Assembly: GCF_003337355.1 (NCBI RefSeq)
Contig: NZ_QPJW01000001.1
Coordinates: 186,001-250,000 of the forward strand
Direction of reading: 5' to 3'
From: Fontibacillus phaseoli
Lineage (GTDB): Bacteria; Bacillota; Bacilli; Paenibacillales; Paenibacillaceae
DNA length: 64,000 bases
The notes below the pieces were generated by a model. The model was not told the DNA's origin. It was given only the letters and a program-made list of their open reading frames with translations, and did no database searches. The number at the start of each line of letters is the position of its first letter. Positions within the stretch are counted from its first letter, which is position 1. This document shows, one piece after another, positions 34,050-44,611 of the stretch. The translations under genes were made by a program, and so were the position numbers.

Positions 34050-34317
34050 TATGTTCCTGTTTCATTGCAAGGTGCCAAATATCCCTGTAGAGCCGGTTTT
34101 ACGTCGGCGGGGGGCTTCGCTCATTATCCGCGGCGTCAAAATCACCGTGCCGTGCCGGGCCGACGATCGCGATTTTTGCCGATCTTAACATCCTCCAAGC
34201 GGGCACCGCAGCGGCTTGTTGCGGCCGGATTCGGAGACAGGCTAGTAAATATACCTCCCTGCAGGGAAGCTGCGCCAAGCAATGCATGCCTCTTACCTGC
34301 TTTGATAGAAAACTAAT

Positions 34318-34361
34318 AAAACGAGGAATGCCCCCCTTGGAGAAGCATTCCTCGTTTTGTT
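34318..34361. terminator. Bidirectional terminator between GH3 and the ArsR-type gene
   Basis: AAAACGAGGAATGC (34318-34331) pairs perfectly with GCATTCCTCGTTTT (34345-34358). A and T runs lie on both sides, so it can end transcription from either strand, including the minus-strand ArsR-type gene. Confidence 0.85.
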
Positions 34362-34391
34362 ATGGACCGCATTGAACGCTTGGCCCGAACT

Positions 34392-35306
34392 TTACTCAAC
34401 TACATTATACAGCACGCGGGCTAGCAGATCCTGGCTGTAGTTGCCGAAATTTCTGCCGAAGATCGTGAGGCCGCGCTTGTTGGCCGATCCTTCGGTCACG
34501 GCGATGCGGAACGTAAGCTCGCTTTTGTAATTCAGCTGTATTTGATCGAGCGTTACATCGGAAATCCGGCAACCGTCGATAAAGCTTCCTTCATTGTTGA
34601 TGCGGATCAGTTTGAGCATCCCGTATTGGTTGAGGTGAGGCGGCCACCAGTCGGGATTGAACGTCCCGCGGGCGTCTCCGAAATCGCCCGGGCTGGTCCA
34701 GTAGCCGATTTCGATCCCGTTAACATAGAAATAAATGTCCGACGGATAGTTGTCGTTAAATCCCGGAGCCTCGGAGCCGAGTTCCATGGAAAACTGAACT
34801 TCCCGAAACGTTTGATTCGGCTTGAGATAATTCGGAATCCGGTATTCCAGGAATCCCTCGGCGAGCCAGATGATCTCGGAATCGATCCGCTGCGGATCGG
34901 CGAAGTACCGGGGATCGTCAAAGTCGCCGATAATGCTGTCCTTGGTAGCCAGCCCACAGGTTGGAACTGCCTGGTAATTACTGTAATGTCCCACCTGGAT
35001 CTCCACTTCGTACAGGTTTTCCACATCTTTGCTTCTAAGATCGACCATCAGTTTGTCTTTGTTCAGGTAGCAGATTTTCTGGATGCCGTGTTTTCCCACG
35101 GAAGTATTAATCTCGATCAGGCCGCTCTCTTCGAGTTTTTTAATATGCATAGTGATAGCGCCGTTGCTGAGATTTAACTTCGTGGCGAGTTCGTTCAAAT
35201 TCAAGGCTTGGTTTTTGGCAAGCAGTTCGAGGATTTGAATTCTGATCTCAGAACTTAAAGCTTTGAAGATATCGATCCCGCTCATCAAATCCTTGATGTA
35301 GATCAT
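34392..35306 (-). CDS. ArsR-type regulator with a large C-terminal domain
   Basis: A 304-residue protein. Residues 10-85 form an ArsR winged helix (SGIDIFKALSSEIRIQILELL, then LNLSNGAITMHIKKLEESG). The remaining 200 residues are beta-rich and aromatic, unlike the short classical ArsR proteins of about 100 residues: ATKDSIIGDFDDPRYFADP, then IYFYVNGIEIGYWTSPGDFG. This looks like a sugar-binding beta-sandwich, though I do not recognise the family. No metal-binding Cys pair of the ArsR/SmtB type is seen. It is transcribed away from the GH51 gene and likely controls it. Confidence 0.75.
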   Translation of the reverse strand: MIYIKDLMSGIDIFKALSSEIRIQILELLAKNQALNLNELATKLNLSNGAITMHIKKLEESGLIEINTSVGKHGIQKICYLNKDKLMVDLRSKDVENLYEVEIQVGHYSNYQAVPTCGLATKDSIIGDFDDPRYFADPQRIDSEIIWLAEGFLEYRIPNYLKPNQTFREVQFSMELGSEAPGFNDNYPSDIYFYVNGIEIGYWTSPGDFGDARGTFNPDWWPPHLNQYGMLKLIRINNEGSFIDGCRISDVTLDQIQLNYKSELTFRIAVTEGSANKRGLTIFGRNFGNYSQDLLARVLYNVVE

Positions 35307-35377
35307 TTAAAATAACCCTCTTCCAATAGGAAATAATTAAAAATCTATTTATTTTAGATAATTATAAACTAATTCGG

Positions 35378-35401
35378 TTGATTAATAAAGCTTTAAATCA
35401 A
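35378..35401 (+). promoter_or_regulatory. Dyad in the ArsR-GH51 intergenic region
   Basis: TTGATTAATAAAG and CTTTAAATCAA form a near-perfect dyad around AAGCTT with one extra base in the left arm. It lies 70 bases from the ArsR-type start and is a candidate operator. Confidence 0.45.
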
Positions 35402-35456
35402 TAATTGTAAAAATATTTAATAATTTATCGAAAAATGGTACTATTATGTTTGTTTG

Positions 35457-35557
35457 GTTTATATAAATATAAAATTAAAATACAAATTTGCGTATATAAA
35501 GCTATTATATTAGTTACTTTTAAAGATAATCCTATTTATGTTTATATAAATATAAAA
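35457..35557 (+). repeat. Two direct 18-bp repeats in the AT-rich divergent region
   Basis: GTTTATATAAATATAAAA occurs at 35457-35474 and at 35540-35557, 83 bases apart (about eight helical turns). The region 35307-35674 is far more AT-rich than its neighbours and contains no supported gene. The pair may be a regulator-binding array or simply AT-rich promoter DNA. Confidence 0.5.
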
Positions 35558-35608
35558 AGATTTAGGTTTATGTATTTACATGACACTTCTTATGTGTTAT
35601 TTTATACC

Positions 35609-35622
35609 TGTAAGCGGATTCA
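35609..35622 (+). promoter_or_regulatory. cre site before the GH51 gene
   Basis: TGTAAGCGGATTCA matches the CcpA consensus at 13 of 14 positions and lies 53 bases before the GH51 start. Glucose repression of the arabinoside operon is expected. Confidence 0.6.
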
Positions 35623-35647
35623 TTCAAGTTATTTCGAAAAGGTTTAG

Positions 35648-37195
<1,548 letters not shown>

Positions 37196-37227
37196 GCCGC
37201 AATCAATCATGTGGGAGGGTCAAAGGT

Positions 37228-38562
37228 ATGAAAAAGAAATGGTTTATTATGTTTTTGGTGCTGGCAATGGCAACAATGTTGGGGGCATGCGGCGGCAAAT
37301 CTTCCGGAAATGCCGGCGGGGAAACATCCGTCATGGAAGGCGGGGCCGGCGAGAATGCGACCGAATTGTCCTTGTGGACTTTCGTGGAGCTGCACGGCCA
37401 ACATTTTGAAAGCATGTTGAAGAAATGGAACGAAGCCAACCCCGATCGTCAAATCAAGCTGAATGTAACGGTGATGCCTTATGACGATATGCATAACAAG
37501 CTGTCCATCGCGGTGCAAACCGGTGTCGGTGCTCCGGATATCGCGGATATAGAGCTTGGCAAATACCCGGACTTCATGAAAGGGACCCCGCAATTGGAAT
37601 CGTTGGATGATGTGATTGAACCTTATAAAGGGACTGTCGTCCAATCGCAGCTCGACCTTTACAGCAAAGACGGCACCGTATATGGATTATCTACGCACGT
37701 AGGTGCTTCCGTGGCTTTTTATAATACGGAAATTCTTGAAGCGGCCGGCGTTGATTATAAAAACATCGTCACTTGGGACGATTTCAAGACAGCTGGTATG
37801 CAAGTATACGAAAAAACCGGCAAGTACATGGGAACGGCCGACACAAGCGCTACTTGGCAAGAGTCCATGCTGCTCGCGCAGCAAGGAGCGGACTTTACAG
37901 ATGATGCCGGCAACCCGGTTGTGAATAGTGAAGCAATGGTCAAAGGGTTGACCATGATGAAAGACCTGCAGGACAACAATGTGATCGCTACCATCGCAGG
38001 CGGACAGCCCGATACGGAAGAAGCTTACGGCGAATTCAATGCCGGCAATTACGCAACCGCATTTATGCCGCTGTGGCAAATGTCCCGTTATACCAACTAT
38101 ATGTCCGACCTTGCCGGTAAAATCGCGATCGCTCCTTTGCCCGTGATGGAAAAAGGCATGCCACGCTCCTTCGGCGGCGGCGGTACGGCAACCGTAGTGA
38201 CTAAAACGGCTAAAGACGTACAATTGGCGAAAGAGTTTATCGCCTACGCCAAACTTTCTCTGGATGCCAACATCGATATTTGGGATACGCTTGGTTTTGA
38301 CCCGATCAACATGGACGTGTGGGATATGAAAGACGTAACTCATAACCCGGAGAATCAGTTCGTTAAATACTTTGTTAATAACCCGTTTGACGTCTTGAAT
38401 GAAATTAAAGATGAAATTCAGCTCATCAAATCGACTCCTGCCAGCCCAACCATCAACAATATACTCTGTACCGTCACGCTGAACGAAATTTTTGAGGACG
38501 GAAAAGACATCAAGCAAGCGCTGGATGATGCTCAGGCCCAAATCGAACAAGAATTGAAGTAA
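37228..38562 (+). CDS. Arabinoside-type ABC importer, solute-binding lipoprotein
   Basis: A 444-residue binding protein whose ATG 37228 follows GGGAGGG. The signal peptide (MKKKWFIMFLVLAMATM) ends in the lipobox LGAC. A Gly-rich linker precedes the ELSLWTFVELHGQHFESM domain of the AraN-like binding proteins. It delivers arabino-oligosaccharides by context with GH51 and GH43. A hairpin with a weak T run lies between it and the permease gene. Confidence 0.88.
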   Translation: MKKKWFIMFLVLAMATMLGACGGKSSGNAGGETSVMEGGAGENATELSLWTFVELHGQHFESMLKKWNEANPDRQIKLNVTVMPYDDMHNKLSIAVQTGVGAPDIADIELGKYPDFMKGTPQLESLDDVIEPYKGTVVQSQLDLYSKDGTVYGLSTHVGASVAFYNTEILEAAGVDYKNIVTWDDFKTAGMQVYEKTGKYMGTADTSATWQESMLLAQQGADFTDDAGNPVVNSEAMVKGLTMMKDLQDNNVIATIAGGQPDTEEAYGEFNAGNYATAFMPLWQMSRYTNYMSDLAGKIAIAPLPVMEKGMPRSFGGGGTATVVTKTAKDVQLAKEFIAYAKLSLDANIDIWDTLGFDPINMDVWDMKDVTHNPENQFVKYFVNNPFDVLNEIKDEIQLIKSTPASPTINNILCTVTLNEIFEDGKDIKQALDDAQAQIEQELK

Positions 38563-38580
38563 GCTATGGTATCAAGACTT

Positions 38581-38614
38581 GAGGGCTGCTCTTTTACCGG
38601 GGCAGCTCTCTTCT
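38581..38614 (+). terminator. Hairpin between binding protein and permease (attenuator-like)
   Basis: GAGGGCTGC (38581-38589) pairs with GCAGCTCTC (38602-38610) with one G-U pair; only TTCT follows. It may be a weak terminator or an mRNA-stabilising hairpin. Confidence 0.5.
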
Positions 38615-38631
38615 AAAAGGGGTAGGAAGCT

Positions 38632-39528
38632 ATGATAAAAAGGTTCTTGTACTCGCAAAAGGTCGCTCCTTATGTGTTTGTGCTGCCGTTTGTCGCGGTT
38701 TTTATCATTTTTTGGGTATACCCGTTGGCAAGCTCGTTTACGATGAGTTTTCAGAAGGTGACGCTCGGCCAGGAGACGCAATGGATCGGCTTCGATAACT
38801 ATTCCAAGCTGATGGGCGACGGAGTTTTCCTAAAGGCAATTACCAATAGCGCGATCTATATGATTTTTACTTTGATCATTTTAATCCCTTTTCCGATGTT
38901 GTTCGCGGTGCTGATTAACAGTAAGTCAATGTGGGGAAGGGAATTTTTTAAATCCTCCTTTTTCTTTCCGGCGCTTACTTCGGTAGTGGTGGCAGGCACG
39001 ATCTTTCGCCTGATGTTCGGTGAAATGGATACTTCCCTGATTAACAGCGTACTCGGTTTTTTCGGGATTGACCCGGTTAAGTTTCTGAAAGGCCAGGCAA
39101 CCGGTTATATTGCACTGCTGGTGCTGGCTACCTGGAGATGGACGGGGGTCAATATGCTGTACTTTTTATCGGGTTTGAAAAATATCCCGGACGATTACTA
39201 TGAAGCCGCCTCCATCGATGGAGCTTCCAAATTCCAGCAATTTACGAAAATTACGATGCCGCTCCTGAAGCCGACGACGGTTTACGTGCTCACGATCAGT
39301 ATTTATGCCGGTCTGGCTATGTTTATTGAGAGCATGATGCTTTGGAACGGCAACAACTCGCCGAAAAATATCGGTCTTACGATCGTCGGTTATTTGTACC
39401 GACAAGGGATCGAGAAGAATAACCTGGGCTACGCGGCTACGGTGGGAATCGTTCTGCTCGCCATAACGATGATCATCAACCTGACCCAATTGGCGTTTAC
39501 CGGCCTGTTTAAGAAGGAGGAGAATTAA
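38632..39528 (+). CDS. Sugar ABC importer permease (AraP-like)
   Basis: A 298-residue protein with six membrane spans. The EAA loop DYYEAASIDGASKFQQF near residue 187 is intact. Its stop overlaps the start of the next permease by one base. It works with the GH51/GH43 operon's binding protein. Confidence 0.9.
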   Translation: MIKRFLYSQKVAPYVFVLPFVAVFIIFWVYPLASSFTMSFQKVTLGQETQWIGFDNYSKLMGDGVFLKAITNSAIYMIFTLIILIPFPMLFAVLINSKSMWGREFFKSSFFFPALTSVVVAGTIFRLMFGEMDTSLINSVLGFFGIDPVKFLKGQATGYIALLVLATWRWTGVNMLYFLSGLKNIPDDYYEAASIDGASKFQQFTKITMPLLKPTTVYVLTISIYAGLAMFIESMMLWNGNNSPKNIGLTIVGYLYRQGIEKNNLGYAATVGIVLLAITMIINLTQLAFTGLFKKEEN

Positions 39529-40364
39529 TGGTGAAAAAGCAATTTGCGTTCAAGATCTCCCTCTTCGTATTCTTTACGGTTCTTTGCGTGTTAGTGTTGA
39601 TTCCGTTCTATGCGATTACTCTCGCTTCTTTTAAACCGGGCGAAGACCTAGTAAGAAACGGTCTGAATTTAAGTTTCGATTTGTCCCGGATGAGCTTTGA
39701 TAACTTTATCTTTTTGTTTACGGGCAATCATTCCTACTTTACTTGGTTCTTCAACTCGTTGTTTCTGACGGTCGTTCAAGTTGCACTTACCTTGATTGTC
39801 AGTGCCACAGTCGCTTATGGATTTTCGGCCTATGAATTTAAAGGGAAAAATTTTCTGTTTATCTGCGTGCTTCTGATTATGATGGTTCCCTTTGAAATAT
39901 TGCTTCTGCCGCTATATACGCTTACGAACAATATCGGGCTTATGAATTCCTATTCCGCGATTGTTCTGCCCGGAATTGCGAGCGCGGCGACAATCTTCTT
40001 CTTCCGGCAATATTTAAGCGGGATTCCGAAAGAAATCATTGCCGCGGGCCGTGTGGACGGTGCATCGGAATACGGGATTTACATGCGTTTGATTCTGCCC
40101 GTCATGAAGCCTTCCTTTGCTGCAATGGCGATTTTGAACGGGATGAACAGTTGGAACAACTTCCTGTGGCCGTTCATGGTTCTTAGCAATTCAGACAAAT
40201 ATACGTTGCCGATCGGCTTGAAAACACTGCTTACGCCGTACGGGAATAATTATGATTTGCTTATTGTAGGATCTTTCTTTTCAATCGTTCCGATCTTTAT
40301 TTTGTTCATGGCGTTCCAGAAGTACTTTATCGACGGCATGACGGCGGGTGCGGTGAAGGGATAA
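39528..40364 (+). CDS. Sugar ABC importer permease (AraQ-like)
   Basis: A 278-residue protein with six spans, an EAA loop (EIIAAGRVDGASEYGIY) and the C-terminus DGMTAGAVKG. It completes the permease pair; no ATPase gene is present, so a shared MsmX-type ATPase is needed. Confidence 0.92.
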   Translation: MVKKQFAFKISLFVFFTVLCVLVLIPFYAITLASFKPGEDLVRNGLNLSFDLSRMSFDNFIFLFTGNHSYFTWFFNSLFLTVVQVALTLIVSATVAYGFSAYEFKGKNFLFICVLLIMMVPFEILLLPLYTLTNNIGLMNSYSAIVLPGIASAATIFFFRQYLSGIPKEIIAAGRVDGASEYGIYMRLILPVMKPSFAAMAILNGMNSWNNFLWPFMVLSNSDKYTLPIGLKTLLTPYGNNYDLLIVGSFFSIVPIFILFMAFQKYFIDGMTAGAVKG

Positions 40365-40437
40365 TCATGTAAATGGAATTGGGACGGAGTGGAGACAAAT
40401 AATCATTTTGGATTACTAGCTAAAAGGAGAAACCTGC

Positions 40438-41406
40438 ATGGACACAAATAGAGAATATATCAATCCGGTTGTGGAGCGGAGAGCGGATCCGTGGGTTTAT
40501 AAACACCGTGATGGGTACTACTACTTTACGGCCTCGGTTCCGGAATATGACCGGATCGAAGTGTGCCGTTCGACCACCATTCAGGGACTGAAGGATGCGA
40601 TTCCTGCGGTGGTATGGCGGAAATATGAAACCGGACTGCTTAGCGCCAACATTTGGGCACCGGAAATTCATTATATTCAGGGGAAATGGTATATCTATTT
40701 CGCCGCCGCAAGAACGACTGAAACGCAAGACGGCTTGTTTGATCACCGCATGTTTGTGCTTGAGAACGATGCCGTTAATCCGCTTGAGGGTACTTGGGTA
40801 GAAAAAGGTCAAGTTCGTACCCGCTGGGAATCGTTCGCCCTGGATGCCACGACGTTCGAGCATCAGGGTGAACAGTATTACGTATGGGCGCAAAAGGATC
40901 CTGACATCGAAGGCAACTCGAATTTATATATTTCCAAAATGAGCAACCCTTGGACGCTGACCGGTGAACAAGTAATGATTTCGACTCCGGAGCACCCGTG
41001 GGAAATCATCGGCTTTCGCGTCAATGAAGGAGCGGCCGTGCTCAAGCGGAACGGACGAATCTTCATTGGCTATTCGGCCAGCGCCACCGATTTCAATTAT
41101 TGCATGGGCCTCCTGACAGCTGATGAATCGGCTGACCTGCTGGATCCGAAATCGTGGAAGAAATCGCCGAAGCCCGTTTTTCAAACGAATGAAGTTACGG
41201 GGCAGTATGGGCCGGGGCATAACAGCTTTACGGTGTCGGAGGACGGTCTGGATGATGTGATCATCTATCATGCCCGAAATTACAAAGAGATCACAGGGGA
41301 CCCGTTATATGACCCGAACCGCCATACCCGGGCCCAGGTGTTCCATTGGAACGAAGACGGGACTCCGAATTTTGGCGTACCCGTGAAAGATGGCGACCCC
41401 CGCTAA
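40438..41406 (+). CDS. GH43 family glycosidase (arabinofuranosidase-like)
   Basis: A 322-residue five-bladed propeller protein with the catalytic triad visible: Asp17 in RRADPWV, Asp136 in FALDATTF and Glu197 in RVNEGAAV. No accessory domain and no signal peptide. It follows the AraQ-like permease by 73 bases and closes the operon. Alpha-arabinofuranosidase is most likely from the company of GH51; beta-xylosidase cannot be excluded. Confidence 0.9.
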   Translation: MDTNREYINPVVERRADPWVYKHRDGYYYFTASVPEYDRIEVCRSTTIQGLKDAIPAVVWRKYETGLLSANIWAPEIHYIQGKWYIYFAAARTTETQDGLFDHRMFVLENDAVNPLEGTWVEKGQVRTRWESFALDATTFEHQGEQYYVWAQKDPDIEGNSNLYISKMSNPWTLTGEQVMISTPEHPWEIIGFRVNEGAAVLKRNGRIFIGYSASATDFNYCMGLLTADESADLLDPKSWKKSPKPVFQTNEVTGQYGPGHNSFTVSEDGLDDVIIYHARNYKEITGDPLYDPNRHTRAQVFHWNEDGTPNFGVPVKDGDPR

Positions 41407-41416
41407 GATTTGAGCG

Positions 41417-41457
41417 AAAGACCGTTTGGCCATGGGCCAAGCGGTCTTTATTGTTTC
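41417..41457 (+). terminator. Terminator after GH43
   Basis: AAAGACCG (41417-41424) pairs with CGGTCTTT (41442-41449) with inner GGCC-GGCC pairing, then ATTGTTT. It ends the GH51-importer-GH43 operon. Confidence 0.8.
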
Positions 41458-41547
41458 TGTCTCTGCTGGGGATGGCGGCATGATCTTCTTTGATTTCACG
41501 CCGGGGAGTCGAAGTCTTTTCGTTGGATTTTCGGTGGAATCCAAAGA

Positions 41548-41596
41548 TTGACAAAAGCAAAGAAAAGGGTTAATTTAACATTAAGTAAATATTAAA
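41548..41596 (+). promoter_or_regulatory. Promoter and overlapping palindrome before the second ArsR-like gene
   Basis: TTGACA (41548) and TAATTT (41571) are 17 bases apart. A 23-bp imperfect palindrome (41574-41596, arms TTTAACATT and AATATTAAA) overlaps the -10 box and the start point, a position suited to repression by the ArsR-like protein encoded next. Confidence 0.6.
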
Positions 41597-41649
41597 TCTT
41601 ATTGATAAATACCATTATTTAAAGTTCTTCTAAAAAGGAGGCGATTCAT

Positions 41650-42741
41650 TTGAAAGTCCCACTCAAGAAGAATATCAGTTTTGCGTACAATGAAGCGTTT
41701 GAACTGATCGTAACGATGGGCATGTTCGCTTGTGAGCGCCAGATGGCTCAAGCGGCCGAGGAGTATAGAATTGAACTGGATCCGCTGCTTGAGACGATAT
41801 ACGAGGATGCCAAAAGGAAAATGTCACCTCACATGCTTCGGGAAATGCAGTTTTTTTTCGAATACGAATATTTCCATAAAGCTTTGGATTATGCGTTTTA
41901 TGAATCCATTGCCGCTTCGCCTGAGCCTTTGAGCGCAGAGGCTTGGATATTGCTCCTGAAGGATGCCGAGGCGGAAAGAATGGTCGTGAATATGGCCTAT
42001 GGCGTTTATTACGACAAAATGGAAGATCTTCTCCAGGACCGTCCATGGGAAGATATGTACGAGGACCTGCCCGGATTGATTCAACGGGTGCGACTTATAA
42101 CTCCGCTGGAGGAAGTAAAGGCCGCGCAGCAGCCGCTTCTTGAATGCCTGGCCCATCCGGAAGAGACCAAGCAGCGTTATTTGCAGTTGATCTCGCAATT
42201 TTACCGTGAGGTGTTTGCGGATTGGTCCAAGGTCATCCGGGAGGAATGCGAGCGGGCTATGATCCGGTACGAAACGTTTTTTCAAGGGGATCCCGAACGG
42301 TTTATCAGAGATATCCATAAATCCGATCCGGACCTGTTTCACACCCCGTCTGCCTTCCATGTGAGTTTCGTATCCCAGGTTGGGAATTATCACATGTGGC
42401 CGTTGAACAAACCGTATTTCTGGGTGATTTTCGGCGTTCATAACGACCGGGTTTTCGGCCCGGCGGCGGAACGGGAAAAGGCGGAATTATTTTTCAAGGC
42501 GCTTTCGGACAAGCGGAGAATGGACCTCGTTATGCTGCTTCGGGAACGGCCTCGCTATGGCAGCGAACTCGCGGCTGAATTGGGGATTACGCCGGCCGCG
42601 GTGATCTATCACGCGAACTTCTTTTTCTTTCTGGATCTCGTGGAATTCAAGAGGAGCGATCACCGGTTGTATTATCACTTGAATAAGGAGAGACTTCGCG
42701 AACTTCTGGAGTTGACGTCAAAAGTCATGCTGGATGAATAA
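41650..42741 (+). CDS. ArsR-like regulator with C-terminal HTH
   Basis: A 363-residue protein with a TTG start behind AAGGAGGCG. The N-terminal 275 residues are helical and acidic and match nothing I recognise. The winged helix is at the C-terminus (about 280-355: ERMDLV-type helix in FFKALSDKRRMDLVMLLRER, then YGSELAAELGITPAAVIYH), the reverse of the layout in the ArsR-type gene at 34392. It is 55 bases before the exporter genes and probably controls them. Confidence 0.75.
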   Translation: MKVPLKKNISFAYNEAFELIVTMGMFACERQMAQAAEEYRIELDPLLETIYEDAKRKMSPHMLREMQFFFEYEYFHKALDYAFYESIAASPEPLSAEAWILLLKDAEAERMVVNMAYGVYYDKMEDLLQDRPWEDMYEDLPGLIQRVRLITPLEEVKAAQQPLLECLAHPEETKQRYLQLISQFYREVFADWSKVIREECERAMIRYETFFQGDPERFIRDIHKSDPDLFHTPSAFHVSFVSQVGNYHMWPLNKPYFWVIFGVHNDRVFGPAAEREKAELFFKALSDKRRMDLVMLLRERPRYGSELAAELGITPAAVIYHANFFFFLDLVEFKRSDHRLYYHLNKERLRELLELTSKVMLDE

Positions 42742-42796
42742 GCAGCAGGGGGGAACCGATATCGACTGAGCAGTTGGGAGAAGGGGAGAAGGCGGA

Positions 42797-44611
42797 ATGG
42801 GAACCGACGAAGTTAAAGAGAATTCCGGTACGGCCGGAATAAGTATGGGGGCCGGCGTTGCACTAAAGCGGTTAATATCGCTCGGCAGGCCGTATCTGGG
42901 GCGGTATATTGTTTTGTGTATTCTGGCCGGTATTTTGGCGGTGAGCGGGGTACTTCTGGCGGAAGGATTGCGCAAAATTATAAACGCCGCTGTCAATAAA
43001 GATTTATCCGGACTCGTTTCCGGCGTAATATTTGCAGTTATCGTAGTTGTTACGGATGCGGCAGGTAATTTCATTAGTTCGTATTTGTCCGGTACGCTGG
43101 AAATCAGGTCAACGGCAAGCCTGCAGGCAAGCATCTTGTCAAAGTTATTGCGCTCGAAAACAAAGGAACTGGAGAAGTATCACTCGGCCGATTTGATCAG
43201 CCGAATTCAGGACGCGGCGCCTGCAGCCCAAAGCGGGATCAACGAGAAGTCGATTGCATTGTTCGGAAATTTGCTTCAGATCGTATTTCTGTTGTCTTAT
43301 TTGTTGTCGCTGCAATACATTTTGACCTTGGGAACCCTGTTGATCTGCATCTTGCTGCCGCTTGTAATGATCCCGTTCAGCCGCCGGATGCGCAATTTGC
43401 ATCTGCAGAGGGAACAGGCTGTGGCAGAGCAGCAGGCTTTTGTCCAGGATGCGCTGCAGGGGGCTGAAGTGGTACGCGCTTTTTCGCTCGCTCCGAGGCT
43501 CGGAAGACAGTTCCGGCAACGGTTGGACCGAATTACCTCGCTTCATTTAAAAGTAACCCGTCTTGAAGCGGTGGGATACAATATGCCGTTCGCGGTGGTC
43601 CTCGGCGGCCTGCTGTACGTGCTCTCCTTCGGCGGATATCTGGTTATTCAGGGGCGCCTGGACGTGGGGGCGGTGGCGGCTTTTCTCATCACCTTTGATT
43701 CCATTACCAGGCCGGTTTCCCGACTTTCCAATCTCTGGACGGAGCTGCAATCGGCTTTGGCTCAGGGCAACAGGGTCTTCGAAATCGTCGATCTGGAGGA
43801 AGAGAAGACCCGAAGACAAAGCGATGCCAAGATCAGCGGCGACCTGGGTACCGTGTCGTTTCATGAGGTTTCCTTCGGTTATGGCAGCCATGATCCGGTA
43901 CTCAGAGACTTGTCGTTCGATATTGAAAAAGGAAAGGTAACCGCCTTCGCCGGGCCTAGCGGGAGCGGAAAAAGCACGATTCTCAGCCTGTTGATGGCCG
44001 TCTATGAGCCGGTGAAGGGAAGCGTTGAATGCGAAATGGGAGCCATGGCAGAAATTCCTCCTGGCGAGTGGCGAAGCAGAATGGCTTATGTGTCGCAGGA
44101 ACCTTATCTCTTCTCTGGAAGTATTTGGGAAAATATCGCCTGGGGGCGGGCTGACGCCGATTTGCCGGCAGTTAAAGATGCGGCCCGTGCGGCGGGGATT
44201 CACCAATTTATCGAAGGGTTGCCGCAAGGCTATGAAACCGTGATCGGGGAGCGAGGGTTGACCTTGTCCGGAGGGGAACGGCAGCGGCTTGCGATCGCCC
44301 GCGCTTTTGTGCGCGAACCGGAAATACTGCTTCTTGACGAACCGACCGCCGCGCTCGACAGCCAGCATGAGGAGATCATTCAACGGGCTCTGAGCGAACT
44401 GATGCGGGGCAGAACCACGGTCGTTGTCGCGCACCGGCTGTCTACGATCAGGGACGCGGACGTGATTTATTATTTGGAAGCGGGTTCGATTCTGGAAACC
44501 GGAAGTCATGAATCGCTGATGGCGGAAGACGGAAGGTACCGGGCGCTGGTGGAAAAAGGATTGCATTCACCGGAAGCTCCGCTCGTCCTGGCGGAGGGAG
44601 GAAGCCTATGA
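42797..44611 (+). CDS. ABC exporter, first half-transporter
   Basis: A 604-residue protein: six-span transmembrane domain (about 20-320) and an NBD with Walker [10 protein letters not shown] (about 390), signature LSGGE, and Walker [13 protein letters not shown]. The catalytic Glu after the Walker B Asp is present. The next gene starts inside its last codons, so the two probably form a heterodimer. Substrate is unknown; multidrug or peptide export is typical of the family. Confidence 0.9.
   Translation: MGTDEVKENSGTAGISMGAGVALKRLISLGRPYLGRYIVLCILAGILAVSGVLLAEGLRKIINAAVNKDLSGLVSGVIFAVIVVVTDAAGNFISSYLSGTLEIRSTASLQASILSKLLRSKTKELEKYHSADLISRIQDAAPAAQSGINEKSIALFGNLLQIVFLLSYLLSLQYILTLGTLLICILLPLVMIPFSRRMRNLHLQREQAVAEQQAFVQDALQGAEVVRAFSLAPRLGRQFRQRLDRITSLHLKVTRLEAVGYNMPFAVVLGGLLYVLSFGGYLVIQGRLDVGAVAAFLITFDSITRPVSRLSNLWTELQSALAQGNRVFEIVDLEEEKTRRQSDAKISGDLGTVSFHEVSFGYGSHDPVLRDLSFDIEKGKVTAFAGPSGSGKSTILSLLMAVYEPVKGSVECEMGAMAEIPPGEWRSRMAYVSQEPYLFSGSIWENIAWGRADADLPAVKDAARAAGIHQFIEGLPQGYETVIGERGLTLSGGERQRLAIARAFVREPEILLLDEPTAALDSQHEEIIQRALSELMRGRTTVVVAHRLSTIRDADVIYYLEAGSILETGSHESLMAEDGRYRALVEKGLHSPEAPLVLAEGGSL

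Noticed and set aside
35435-35647. A 70-codon open frame in the AT-rich region before GH51
   Set aside because: The composition is Tyr/Ile/Lys-rich as expected by chance in AT-rich DNA, and it covers the direct repeats and the cre site.
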